This document shows positions 31,601 to 43,405 of a DNA stretch of 64,000 bases, piece after piece (within the stretch, counting starts at the first letter, position 1; each line of letters opens with the position of its first letter). Under the pieces are notes generated by a model. It saw nothing but the letters and a program-made list of their open reading frames with translations, did not search any database and was not told where the DNA came from. The translations under genes were made by a program, and so were the position numbers. The stretch comes from Macropodus opercularis (lineage: Eukaryota; Chordata; Actinopteri; Anabantiformes; Osphronemidae), in contig CM061097.1 of assembly GCA_030770545.1 (NCBI GenBank), positions 21,636,501 through 21,700,500 on the forward strand. Reading direction: 5' to 3'.

Positions 31601-31840
31601 CCTCCTGAGTGTGTTGACGTGGTGACAGAGGTCAGAGGGTTCACTGACCCACAGAAGGAGGAGTACTTCATGAAGAGGTTCAGAGATGAGCAGCAGGCCA
31701 CAACCACCATCTCCCACGTCAAGACCTCACGAAGCCTCCGCATCATGTGTCACATCCCAGTCTTCTGCTGGATCTGCTGAGAACCAGAGGGGGAGGGGAG
31801 CTGCCCAAGGCAGTGACGGAGATGTACATGTGCTTCCTGG
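31601..31840 (+). pseudogene. fragment of a fish NLR (NACHT domain) gene
   Basis: From 31,601 one frame reads VDVVTEVRGFTDPQKEEYF, then ISHVKTSRSLRIMCHIPVFC, ending at a TGA at 31,778. After a small deletion another frame continues TRGGGELPKAVTEMYMCFL. This order is the C-terminal NACHT region of the greatly expanded NLRC3/NLRP12-like receptors of teleosts. The residues usually found between the two parts are missing. Neither the ATP-binding P-loop nor the leucine-rich repeats were found nearby, so this is an orphan fragment of a cytosolic immune receptor gene. Confidence 0.82.
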
Positions 31841-34800
31841 AAACAAGACTGTTTTGTGGTCATAGTTACACTGAGGTCGCTGATCGTTTAACATTTGGGC
31901 CACCCTGTCAATATTTGTATTTCTTTTTTAGTATATTTCAGAAAGCCATAAATTATATTGGAATATTCAAATGTTGGTCCATGTTGCTTTTTCTACTTTG
32001 CCAGTTCCCAGGGCTACGCTCCTCGTCATTGCATGCTACGCAATCTAAATGCGTGGCTCCTTGCTACCGCTAGGGGGCAGACTGTTCTTTGGTTTTGACC
32101 GACATCCCAGTAAAAAAGACCATTTTTGTGATGGTCCCAGTGTGTGATGCCAGGTTGGGGGTATAGTCCGGGCCTTCTCCCCCGTCAGTGTAAGTTTCTG
32201 ATCAGTTCTGGTGGCGACTTGAAAACATGCACTAAACTAGAGATTCCTGAAAACCAGAAAGGTTTGAATGGAAAGTTGGTCTAAATGTTACCAAGCTTTA
32301 ATCAAACGAGCCCAACGAACTTTACAGTAATTGATTTGGGAGAAACCCGTGATTTCGACTTCGACGGGCCTCAGATGCTCTACACCCTGGACACACTGGA
32401 CGGGTCTTCACTGCTCAGGCTGGACTGATGACAGGACTCTGACTAGTTTAGTGAGAGACCTGTCAGGCGAGTCTTGGCCTGGGAGGTCGAAGCGTGGAGG
32501 AGTAGCGTGAGAGACCTGAAGAAGGTTCCTGCTGCTGCGACTGCACATCCACCGCTGGACTCGTTTTGTCTAGACTTATAATAGTAGTAATATAGATTAG
32601 GTTTCTGTGTAACAGGTTAGGTTAAGATAACTTGCGTTCAATTGATTTAGGTTTACTTAAGTTGAATGTATTAAGTTGAGATCTGTGATGGGTTAGTGAA
32701 GGCAAGTATCAGTTTTTTATTGAACTTGTCTCGATATACTGTTCATGTGATGTTAGGTTGACCTCACTAACGTTTGTGTTCTCCGTTTTTTTTCTTCTCC
32801 TCCTTGAACCGACACCTTATCGCGGTGGAGGAGTTCGTGTGCCCGTGTGACTCTAGCAGCTGTGCTGTCTGGGCTAAATGCCCCCGGCAGGGTCTCCCAT
32901 GACAAACGGGTCCTGGGCGACGGGCCAGACTAAGACTAAGGTTCATCTGTCGCAGGAGGAGCCGGAGGAGGCCCAGAGGAAGACCAGGACTCACTGGAGG
33001 GACGATGTCTGTCAGCCAGCCTGGGAAGGTTAAAGGTCATTACACCTGATGCTGACACGTGCTACTGATGGGGCTTTATTTGGTGCTTCCAGACACTTAC
33101 ACCAAGTCCTGAACGAGACCTTTCTGATGCAGCATCTTTTGCTTCTCGCCCCATAACCTGGGTTAATATCTATGTGTTGTTTCATTCCAGCCGCTGACAC
33201 TTTCATCCTGTCTCTGTGTAACCCACATTAAATGATGAAGAATATTGATTTAGTTTTTTGCGTGTGTTACACCAGTAGGTGGCAGAATTGGCCTGTTGAG
33301 GATAAGTTCGATACAATCTATAGGGTTTTCTGTCAAAAATTCCAGGGATGAGAAGGCGACTGCATGTTTGAGGGTCCGATTTTGGGTCTGGCTGAGAAAA
33401 GAAAAGTTTGTGGCACTAAAGGCCCAGGTTCTGTTTGGTCTTAAACTGGAATGTTCTGAGTACTTGGGTCGAAGTAACGTTGGCCTGGAAGTTGCGCAGC
33501 GATAGCTGAGCAGCGGCGGTTCGACGGGCGGATCGTGGGAACTGCAGTGTTTAAAACACACTACCCGGGTAGATGGACTTTGTTTTATTTTCTTGCCATG
33601 TGGTTGCATTTTGTTTATCAGAGCTCTGAATGTTATAAATATGTTGCATCTACATAATTAAATGCCAGAAATCGCACTGGTTCAGTTAAACATATGAGTG
33701 TGATATTCTTTTTCTTTCCTCCGCTCCTCCTTGGGAAAAGAGCCCAGTGAGTAACCAATTGGCCGCTGTGTGTCAAGGCGTTGGTTACATCTGCTTCAGA
33801 ACCAGTACAGAACCACGGCTCATCTGCAGGATTGTGCAGCGGTGCCATCGCCTTCCTTTTCATGTGCTGCTTTTGTTAGAAGTGGCTCCAGAGTCATTGG
33901 CCCAGCGGTCGTCTCACCCTCACAAGCTGATCCTCTCTGTAACACAGGCTCATGTAGAGACTCTGCACTTTGCTGCTTTTCTTCTAGTAAATGTTGGCAC
34001 ATTCAGCTACTTTGCTGCTGTTGTTTAGCTGAAGTTTGCACTAGTGGGTCACAGTTTCTTATTTTACTGTTTCCTCCGCCAGGACAGGACGACCACGAGT
34101 CACCTCTGCTGCCGAGGACGAGTCCGTCCGAGTCACCGGCCTCCGAAAAGCTACCGGCAGCTCAGCTCAGAGCCACGTTGAAGGCCACACCGAGTTCTAG
34201 TGGCAGCTGTGAATGCAGACGGACACAGCGACTCCACTACCGCTGTCCACGCTCTGGGCCCACGCTCCACCATGTGCTCACTCCTTCGGTGGGGAACATC
34301 CTTCACTCCTCCACCAGGGACAGGAACTCTCCGCCAAGCAGGAGCACACGCCACCCGTCACCGCTTCAGAGCCGTGGCCTCGCGCTCGGAGGAGCTGGTT
34401 CTCGCTCGTCATCGCCCAAGCTGAGGTCACCGAGGTGCTGGGAAACTCCTCGTGGCGAGGATTCAAGGCTTGGGATTCACTGGTTATTCACATTCACTGT
34501 ATTATTCACTCATTCATCCCAGGTTCTACTGCAATCAGAGCCACGAGTCATTTCAGAGCCTGACCGAGCCATTTGTGAAGTGTTGCAGCCAAAACTAACT
34601 CGGGTGCCTGCTGTTCGCTGCCACCGTCACTCATTTCATGTGTTTGCGTTCCACTTATAACGTCCACGAAAAGCGTCACGTTCTGTCCGTTGTGGTATAG
34701 AACTCAAACTGGTACGAAAGTGAAACCGTATATAGTACGTGTGCTAAATAGAAGCACACTTTGAGTTCAAATGCTGAACTTATCACTGATTCATTCATTT

Positions 34801-35359
34801 CAGGTTCTTTTAGCGCCGCTGGTCCAGAAAGAAGGTGGGTAACAAACTGTCAGTCGCATGTTTCCTTAATGTGAGTAGTCTGCTGTGTGGGTGCAGGACT
34901 GTGCTCTACTGTGGACAGTAGGTGGCGCCGTGAGGCTGAGGTTGGAGCTGGAGCCAGGACTGAGTCTGGCTGGTTCCTTCATCAAGGCAAGATGCTCAGC
35001 TCAGCCTCTGAAGGAGCATCTGAGTCTACAGCAGCTTCACTAGGATGGATCAGAGCGACCAGGACCATCTGGAACCATCGCGTTACATTTTGTTAGTAGT
35101 TTGATGTTTACCAGGATAACAAAAGGTTTTCTGCTTGTTTGTGCCAGTATTGAGCATAATAGTAGGATTGGAACAAATCAGTGTGTGTGAGTTCAGCAAA
35201 GAGAGCTCTAAGTTACGGAGGTCTTTGAAGGCCGCGCTGCGCCCCTTCCCTCGCTCACTACACGCTGAGCCGAGGAAAGGTCGTCGTCGTCTTTTCAATT
35301 CCTCCGTCTTCAGGGCGTTTACATCAGCCTGGTTTTAAAGCCGAGAGGGCGTCTGCTGC
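31841..35359. other. intergenic DNA, no supported gene
   Basis: A 296-codon plus-strand frame at 33,770-34,660 is Ser/Pro-rich with no recognised domain. Around 34,080 a pyrimidine tract and CCAG resemble an acceptor before a CpG-richer segment, so a disordered-protein exon is possible but unsupported. I see nothing else. Confidence 0.35.
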
Positions 35360-35485
35360 TCCAAGCTGGTCTGGAGGCTGCTGTGATGTTTGGCAGCACG
35401 GGGAGAGCTCTGGGTGTTTCCAGACAGCAGGGCTAGCGACGGGTTTGAGCTGGGGGAGGGTCCGATACAGCAGGCGGCGCTAATG
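35360..35485 (+). repeat. partial copy (E) of the duplicated region
   Basis: The stretch shares GTGATGTTTGGCAGCACGGG, TCTGGGTGTTTCCAGACAGC and GGGAGGGTCCGATACAGCAG with 13,190-13,325 and 60,500-60,625. It begins and ends abruptly within unrelated sequence. Confidence 0.85.
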
Positions 35486-36039
35486 CACCACTAGGGGCGC
35501 GAAGCAGTGGTAGTGATGCTGGTTTGGTCTGGAGTATGTGGAGCCTGGCTTCCAGACTGGAAGAAGCACAGAGACGGACTCTCCCCACGCTCCAAGTGAC
35601 GTCCTGGTGGCAGGCGACCTGTGAGCCGACCCCGCAGCTTCGTCAAAGCTCACTGGCTTTTCAGGCTGCTCTGCAGATGAGACTCCAGTCCCAGCGTGTG
35701 AGCTTCACACAGAGGTCAAGGTACAAGTGACACAGTACCGGATAAGGAGGACTTGACTTGACATGTACAACAAGAGACTCCCGCTGACCTCCCACAGGTC
35801 CTCCACAGAGCATCACGACCTGCTCCATCAGCACACGGCGGCTCAGACGAAAGCTGTCCAGGGGCGATGGACGCGTCTGGAAGATCGTGGGCCGTGCAAC
35901 GCTGGGCCCTGTACATGTGTCGAGTAGTATTTCACGGTGATTTGAAAACGGTTGTTTTCAACCTGCCCCTTTAAACGAGCTGATTTGTTTGTCTTTTCAA
36001 TTGCTCCTGTAGTTTACGTGGTTTGTTTTGATGCTGAAT
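35486..36039. other. intergenic DNA, nothing recognised
   Basis: Only short frames without motif support. Confidence 0.35.
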
Positions 36040-36125
36040 GGATGGATGACTGCTGCACTTTGACACTTGATGTTTTTGTCGTGCATGTTGCAGTGACAAT
36101 AAAATGTCCTCTCTTCTCTTAAAAG
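36040..36125 (+). mobile_element. LINE 3' end
   Basis: GCAGTGACAATAAAATGTCC at the end of a short T-rich stretch is typical of the polyadenylated tail of L2-group LINEs. No coding part remains. Confidence 0.4.
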
Positions 36126-36254
36126 GCATGTGGTTGAGTCGCACAGAAGCTCTTGTTTCACTAGTCCAGCCATCACCTACCGCCTCCAGACGTCCTCCTC
36201 TGCTGCAGGTCACACATTGGATAGCATGTAAATGAAGGGTCAGTAAATGAGTTA

Positions 36255-36520
36255 TTCATTGTTTCATTTCTCTAGCGTCCATTCACAACAGCAGTTGTCT
36301 CAAGGCACTTTACAAGCAAGGTTTGAGATCAAACACAGCGAAGCGTTTAAATGCAATCAATCAGTAAGTTCTAATCTTAATATATAGACGTTTATAGAGA
36401 TATTAAAAGCAATATACTCTGCCTCCAGCAGAGCCAGGCCCAATGTGGCGAACATCCGCCTTGAGGGGGTAGAGAAGAGAGAGACAACGTAGTGGTCAGA
36501 GACGTCCCAACTCAGAGGAA
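36255..36520 (-). mobile_element. LINE 3' untranslated relic
   Basis: The plus-strand phrase GTCTCAAGGCACTTTACAAG follows CATTCACAACAGCAG, as in the 3' end of the LINE at 13,735. The stretch then has AGCAGAGCCAGGCCCAATG and CATCCGCCTTGAGG, which accompany such elements in fish. The orientation is inferred from that match. Confidence 0.5.
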
Positions 36521-37756
36521 TTGAAGCCGAGGCAGCATTAGGTTCAAATAATCAAACATGAATGAGAAATATGCAAAGGCAGGCAAACAAAGTCACCTCT
36601 CTCTCCTGCAGGGAGACGCTCACAGGAAGTGGGGAAGGACGGAGCCTGGGAGACGCTGGCTGTGTCCCCCAGCACAGCTCACATCTCCCCCGTCTCATTC
36701 TAGGGAGGTGGTTGAAACCCGGAACAAGCGTCACAATGTGGAGATTTCATACCAACAACTGTTTTGTCTAAGAGCCAGATTGTCTTCGGACCCAAGGCCA
36801 GCAAGCCTGCACAGCCTAGACAGGACCTGTTCTAGTCTATTCTCAACCCTTTAGCCTGAACCACACGTATATGTGCTACATATGTATTCCACTACAAATG
36901 AACTAATTATGCATGGACTTTTTCCACCACAACGACACGACAAGAGGAAGCCGGCAGCAACAGGACAAACCCTGGGACAACGTAAGGCACAGTCACGATA
37001 CTTTCTACAACAGGCAAATTATTCATTAATTAACAAAAGAGCAATTTACCACAAAGCCAAATGTTCATGTTTTCAGCTATGTCACAGCCTCCACCGCTTC
37101 CTCTCTGCCAGGTCGACAGCGGGTAACCGCCTCACCAACGGAGTGTGACAGTGGACAAAGCAAAGGATCAGGCCACCGCCCTGTTCATCCATGGACACAA
37201 CGTTTCTGAGAATGGAGAACAACGCTGCGCTTTCCAAAACCACTGCCCTGCACCCACGGGGTAAAAAGTGAGACTGCAAGGAATAACTGCAGCCCCAGCA
37301 GCCTGTCAGCTCCTCCATCAGAGGGCCAGGAGGAAGAAGGAGCAAGGAACCACAGGCGTCTGCTGCGCGGAGCAACCGGAGACACTGGAAGGCGAAATCC
37401 CAGAGTTGATGCTGTACTGGAGGCGAGGTCCCGTCTCGAGGAGCCTCTCATCCAAAGAGCTGAAGACCCACTGAAACGGTGGGAGGCCGAGGCTTCGAGG
37501 ATACTTCACTGCCGTTCCAACGCGAGCCACGTGGACGAAATATTGCCCTCAAGGTATCGGCATTGCAAAGATGAATACGTACTATAAAAAATGGCCAAAA
37601 AGGCTTCAGTCTACCCACGACCGGTTAAGGTGATGCTAGGAAGACGTCAGTCCCTCAGAGAGAGTCTCCTCAAAAACAGGACCGATAATCCCTGAGGCCC
37701 GTCCAAGCTGTGGCTTCTGGTATTTCTGGTTCAAATGTGAAACAGTAGTGACTGCG
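36521..37756. other. intergenic DNA, nothing recognised
   Basis: Several overlapping short frames on both strands at 36,550-37,550 have no recognisable motif. Confidence 0.35.
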
Positions 37757-38228
37757 TGTAATGGAATTTTTACTATATGTGACAGAACTGTGATGCATAT
37801 TACTTGATATATCCTCATATGTATTGGCTTTTATCTGTACTAAGTGAAGTAATCATAGAGTGAGTTATATACCTGCTTACAGAAATGTTTGAGAACAACG
37901 AGCCTTCTCTTCTGCCTTGAGAAAGGGAGGTAAGCTTTCGAGCTAGGTGGGGAGACACTGTCTAGTTCAAATTGGTTTACGACATGGGGCCATGGTGAGA
38001 GCACGGCAGCAGAACTTTGATTTACTTTGTTTCTGTTACACTTTCCCCCTGGTACAAGACAGTGACTGACCCTTAGTTGTGGGCTGATGAGTCTGAGTTA
38101 CACTCAGGCAGGACAGCTTTGCACTGACTCTGTATACTTCTCTTCCTTCAAGAGTAAAAGACAACACGAAGACAACTTTGATTGGGTTTTGATTCATTCA
38201 CCGGTTCCTACAGGTTTTTGCCTCCACA
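37757..38228 (+). mobile_element. solo LTR of the same retrovirus family, diverged
   Basis: Begins TGTAATGG and ends CCTCCACA. Along its length it matches the provirus LTR (AGTAATCATAGAGTGAGTTA, GAGCCTTCTCTT, GCAGGACAGCTTTGCACTGA, CATTCACCGGTTCC) but is about 75 bases shorter and has many substitutions. It is flanked by the 5-base direct repeat CTGCG (37,752-37,756 and 38,229-38,233). No internal retroviral sequence remains, so it arose by LTR-LTR recombination in an older insertion. Confidence 0.92.
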
Positions 38229-38233
38229 CTGCG

Positions 38234-39119
38234 CAAAAACAAGGCTTTTATGAAAACGCAGAATAAACAAATGTTCAGAAACACGCAAACCGTTCACAGT
38301 TGCTAAGTTAGGCTCAAATATAATAGATAATATATTCAACGACGAGCCGACTCTTTGAAGAGAGTCAGGCCAAAAGAGTGGGACAAAGCCCAGAGTAGTA
38401 GTTTGGTTGCAGTGAATGCTGCCGCCACATACACAGCCCCCTAGCGGTATTCTGACACGTGATTGGGGGATTGAAGCGTCACGTCAGTGCTTCTGTAATG
38501 TGATTGGCTGTGGGCGGGAAGACGAGTTCCGACAACGCAGGCTAATAGTTGACGCTGATAATGACCGAGGACCAGAGTTTCCGCTTTCAGCTGTGTTGCG
38601 GTTGTTGTAGCCACCGCAACATGAAGTTGAACACAGCAGAAGCCTGTTGACGGCCATTAACCCTGAACGTGACCATGAAGAGGCAGGTGTCGTTGATCCA
38701 GCTGTTCGGGCTAACCAGCTAGCTAGCTAGATAGCTAGCCAGCTAGCCGGTAGCCTCGCAGCTACACCGGGCACAGCAGCGAGGAGCAGCCTGGACTGTG
38801 ACCTTGACCCGCCGCCATGTGAGTACTCAGATGCTTCCAAGGCTGGGACGTCACAGAAAAGTCGATTTGCAGAGATGCGGGAGGACGAACATTTAGTTTC
38901 CCTCTCAAGTCCGACCTTTGATTGACAGCTTCATTAACGTCCTGCTAAGACAAAGAAAAACCCTCAGAACAACCTCGACGTGTATTTGTACCGTGGTACT
39001 GAAATGCACATTGTTCATTCGGTGTAGTCGTTGACTCCAACACAGCTGCTGTGCTGAGAGCAGACTGGCCTGTAGGGTGGAGACCAGTTGATGGAGAAAG
39101 CATCACAGAGGTCGTCTAG
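38234..39119 (+). other. possible promoter and 5' exon of an unknown gene
   Basis: A CpG-containing stretch has short frames starting ATGAAGTTGAAC (near 38,620) and ATGAAGAGGCAGGTGTCG (near 38,674), an AGCTAGCT microsatellite (38,715-38,755), and GCCGCCATGTGAGTACTC at 38,811-38,828. The last could be an exon end with a GTGAGT donor. No protein can be assigned. Confidence 0.2.
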
Positions 39120-40190
39120 ATTTGATGAAGCCTGGTCATGATGTGCTTTGCAAGGTGGTGGTCATACGCGTGTTGCTGAGTCCACAGCCTATAGTCCCGC
39201 CTGATGTGAAGACGTGTCCCGTAGCGTGAGGCTGCCTGACCGTGACGCTTCTCTTCACGCGCTGCTTCCTTAGACGCTGTGTGACCGACGCTGGTCTGGT
39301 TCGGGACCATGCGACTGTGGTTGAGTCTCCAGATTAGGCTGATCAGTGGAGAGTTGGAGACGGTGCAGGGGATGGTGCTGTCACTGCTGGAGCCACTGAT
39401 AGAAACTGAAATGATGCAACACAAATATTAATGTAATACAGTGACGTGTGTAGTTTCTGGGCCTTGTGAGATTCATCGAACGCTCACCCAGGCTCTCCTC
39501 CCGTTTGTGCTGCTGACGGTGCAGCTGTCGTCCACATCGGTAGCATCGTGTGAGCGTAGCAGAGAGCTGCGGGTGTAGCAGAGCGGCTGTTCAGTCCGCT
39601 GGGCTGTGGTTGTGCTGTGGAGGGCGGTGGTGGACCAGCTGAGTCCAGGTTCAGCTGCAGCTCATCCAGTTTCCTACCTGCTCCAGGTGGACTTTACAAA
39701 CAAATGGATTGACGCAGCTTTGAATTAATGAGGATTATTTTACTCAGTGGAAGTAAAACCTACCTACCTATCGTTCAGTGGCTTTATTTTGTGTAAACAC
39801 ACACACGCAGAAGCTTCACTTTGGAGACTGGAGCTGGAGAATGAAAGATCTTGACGTTCGGCACAAAGTACGTCACAAATGATGTCAGATAGTTTGTGTG
39901 TTTGTCTCGCCGGACACTTTTAAGTTGATAAATGAGTCCTTGTTACTGGTTCTGGTGCTGGTCAAGCACTGGAATCTGCCCTGGTCCTGAACCTTGACCC
40001 CCGTCAGCTGCAGTGAGGCGTTTCCTCCGGAGATCTGATCCCGGAACAGTGACGTCCTGCCTGTGAAGCGCTGGTCCTGGTTTGTGAGCTGGTCTCGGTA
40101 GTCATGGCAGGAGTGGACATGAAGGTCACATCAAGGTCAGCGTCTCCCTGAAAGCTGCACGGTAGCGCGCATGTTTCCATGGCAACACAC
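39120..40190 (-). pseudogene. B7/CD276-like immunoglobulin-superfamily pseudogene
   Basis: Three minus-strand exon-like blocks follow the order of fish B7-family (CD276/VTCN1-like) proteins. Block 1 (about 40,190-39,955) is an Ig V domain: CALPCSFQGDADLDVT, then DQLTNQDQRFTGRTSLFRDQ, ISGGNASLQLTGVKVQDQG and the second cysteine in RFQC. Block 2 (about 39,690-39,488) is an Ig C domain: AEPGLSWSTT, QRTEQPL, DVDDSCTVSS, ending at a donor GTGAGCG. Block 3 starts at 39,405 after CATTTCAG: ISGSSSDSTIPCTVSNSPLI, SLIWRLNHS, then degraded. Frame changes occur within blocks 1 and 3, so the gene is inactive as read. Members of this family are cell-surface co-signalling ligands of T cells. Signal-peptide and membrane exons were not found. 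Confidence 0.75.
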
Positions 40191-42782
40191 GACGCAAACA
40201 TTCATACAGAATTAGATGATTGAATTATTTAGAGGTTTTAAATATTCATTAGGTAAGGATCCTATAGCTGATTTAGTTCTACTTGAGTATTTCTTCGCTT
40301 TCTTGTTTCACTGTGATCATTTAGTCGACAGTTCACCCGGTGTAAAATTGAAAAGCTGCTTTCTGTCGTGTGAAACAGGCCTCATGGAGTTTGTGTTGTG
40401 CAAATCGCTGTATTTTTGGTTTTGAAGTGTCAAACGCTTTTAGTTCTTTTACGCAGCATAAAAATCTTCCCATTGTCACTTACGTTGATGCTGTAATGAA
40501 ACTTCTGTTTATTATAAATAAAACTTGTGTTAATGAAACCAGCTCAGAAATAGACGGCGTCGTCTGCTCTAAACGCTCGGCACCAAATGGAATCCGATTC
40601 AGTTCATTTCACTTTTTCATGTGTTTTTCTTGCTGGTTTATATTTTTCTCGTTATGGGGGTTTGTGTGTTTCAGGCGATGTCCGTGACTCACACATCCAG
40701 CAGACAAAGAACGGGCCTGGTTCTGATTATCCGGTCCGCACAGCCGTCCGTGAGCAGGTCCGTTCTAAACAGAATCATCGTGTTTCTCTACAGGTGTGAC
40801 GTCGTTGAGGTGCGTCCAGATCAGATGCGTCATGGATGAACATGTTCCAGTTAACGGAGGGCTGGGACCAAGTCCCCGACGCCGCTGGAGGAAGAGACCT
40901 ACTGGGAGGAGGAAGAGCGTTTTTCTATTGGCTGGGATCGGTAGGAGAATTTCTCTAGTATGTTATTACCAGTAATGAGTGCGTCGCCTTCGCTGTGATC
41001 TTTAATACGCGCAGGCGTAATGATGACACGTTGGGGTCCAGTCTCTGACGATGATGTTACACACATTGCTCTAAACCGAGTCTCTAGGTGGAGACGCAGC
41101 GTAGTTAGTTGATAGCAGTTTAAACCAGGTAGTGGTTTGCTGACGCATCAATATGTGACGTGTCTAATGTGTCTAATGTGAATGTTTGACGCTGGCTTGA
41201 TTCTCGTTGCGTCTCTCGGGGCAGGACGAGCGTGTCCTGGAGGGATTCCTTCAGACATCGGGGTCGGAGTAAACCTCCGGCTGGTCGCCTCCTCTCAGAC
41301 CTACCTGATCCCGCAAGAGTCCAGAACCACAGGACGGAACCGACCAGTGAGAACTGGGTGAGACTGGGTCTGCTCATGTCAGGTTAGTCCTTAGTTTAAT
41401 AAAGATTTCGGTTTTCTCCAGATCATCGTTAGGTGCGACGGTCTCCCCAGAACCGTGACACTGAGCGGATGCTCGTGAGCAGGGAGGGAACCAACTGGAT
41501 CCGATCAGTCACTGACCTCACGCAAACCGATTACTTGCGTTTGTTTAATTGTAGTTTTCTCTACATTTAGACTAAATTAGTAAAAACACAAAGTGGAACG
41601 GTTTTCTTCACGTCACTTAATTTTCCTAAGCTACATGTGGAGTGAGCTGACACCTTTCAAAATAAAGCTGTGATGATGCTTCAGTAGCTCACAAATGATC
41701 TAGAAGATTTAATGATTTGATTGTGTTATAACAACCTTAATGACCTGAAGACCTCAAGTTACTGTTGGTACCAGCACCACGGCGGCAGACACAGGGAAGG
41801 AGAGCGCCCCTGCAGCAGCAGCGCGTGGAAACCTGCACAGCACTTCATTTAACATCAACTGTCGTTTCAGTCTTGCACGTTGCAGGTAAAAGTCCAGGTT
41901 CACGTCCAGAGTCCAGGACTTGCTTCTTGACCCGGAATCCACAGAGACCAGTAAATGTCTAGATCTGATCCAGGAGATTCTCTCGATGTTTGTCTCCGTT
42001 TGTGTGGAAGGAGGAGGGAACGACATCTGTTTCCATTGACGCGGCTCAGTCCGTCCACTACTGGCTCAAGGTGTACGGATACGCGTCGGTTCCTAAAGGT
42101 GAGGTAACGACAACAACAGCGATGCTTTACGCACGGTCACGTACTCTACGCGTCCACGGCTTCTTTGCACGGGGTAGATTAGAGCCGATTCCTGAGGGCC
42201 TTTCACTGGCTGCAGGGTCTCCTCAGAGGAGGACGGATCGCTGCTGGCTCATCCAAAAACCAGAGGCGAGCGTTAATCTACACACGAACGCACACAGTTC
42301 ACTTCCTGTCCTAGAGAAATGGCGCCAACGTTTACTTATGTCGGTTATTTATATGCTCATTTTCATATTAGAAATCAATCAGATATCAGTAGAATTAATA
42401 GAGGTGACAAGTCACGTTAAACACTCACACTGTACATGATCCTATTTAACCTGTGTGTTTCTAATATAAATGCACAGACGAGTTTTAGGTCACGTCATTG
42501 TGATGTTTGTGTTTTTACCCTGCAGGCCAAGAAAGTTCTACACCGGGCAGCACAACGAGAGCCGCTGCTACGTTCTGCACCAGGACGAGAAAAGCCAAAG
42601 CCCCACTGAGAACGTAGCACCAAGAACCGACGCCAGAAAACCTACACGGTTTGTCAGACGCTGCAGCAAACTGCGCTTACGTGACACTGACCCACAGGGA
42701 GTTTGAGGACAGGCTGAGCGAAGGATGGCGCTCATACACACTCTAGTGTGTTACTGTGGCGCTGATTACTGTACAACAAAGG
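40191..42782. other. intergenic DNA, no supported gene
   Basis: Segments at 42,023-42,100 (before GTGAGGTAA) and 42,525-42,700 (after CCCTGCAG) are exon-like in boundaries but encode nothing I recognise. AT-rich sequence near 40,200-40,660 has no supported content. Confidence 0.3.
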
Positions 42783-43405
42783 AGCAACCCCCTCCTCCCC
42801 CACACTGAGCTCTCTGCCTTCCTCACATTGAGGGAGGTGGAGTCATTTCAACGCTGCAGAACAAAGTGAAGAGTTGCCTGAATCAACTGAAACCGTGACT
42901 ATGCAGCACTGTTCAGAAACACATACGCGTCTGTCCAGCCAGTCGACGATAGGAACCTGAAGCTGAGTGTTAGAAACGATGTTTGAATGGTAGTGATGCA
43001 AACAGAGTCACTACACAGGCCCTGAATAAAATACTAGCAACCACAGACATCGGCCAAACTAAGGAGTCGATGCCCCGGAGGAGCAGCAGAACCAGCGTCT
43101 GCTCAACCAACGTGACGGACGGCGGACGCAGCGGCTCAGCTGAAGCCTGAACATTCTACCCATGCGCTGCTACGCAGACACGTCCACGTGTTGGTTCTGC
43201 TTTTAAGTTTGAGGAAGTGCACACACAGTAACATGCTATAAATGACACTGACTGTGTTTCTGGACTTTATTGATTTGTATCTATTATTGGAAATTCTATC
43301 AAATGTACGGTTTACCAAAAAAAGCAGCAACATGACAAAGTCTCCCTCAGCAAACTGTTGGACCGACTCACGTTTGTTAATGTGTTCTTGGAATATCTGA
43401 GTTTA
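42783..43405 (+). repeat. diverged partial copy (D) of the duplicated region, left part
   Basis: Starting with a minisatellite unit remnant (CACATTGAGGGAGGTGGAG), the stretch aligns with 11,800-12,370: CAAAGTGAAGAGTTGCCTGA, GTCACTACACAGGCCCTGAA, ATCGGCCAAACTAAGGAGTC, TCCCTCAGCAAACTGTTGGA. It has many substitutions and indels, including a GGAGGAGC insertion. It is interrupted at about 43,400 by a LINE and resumes at 45,834. Confidence 0.9.

Noticed and set aside
33770..34660. 296-codon plus-strand frame
   Set aside because: Ser/Pro/Arg-rich without a recognised domain and covering apparently non-exonic sequence; not enough to call a gene.
36550..37560. Cluster of overlapping short frames on both strands
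   Set aside because: No frame shows family motifs or splice structure; probably chance frames in GC-richer DNA.
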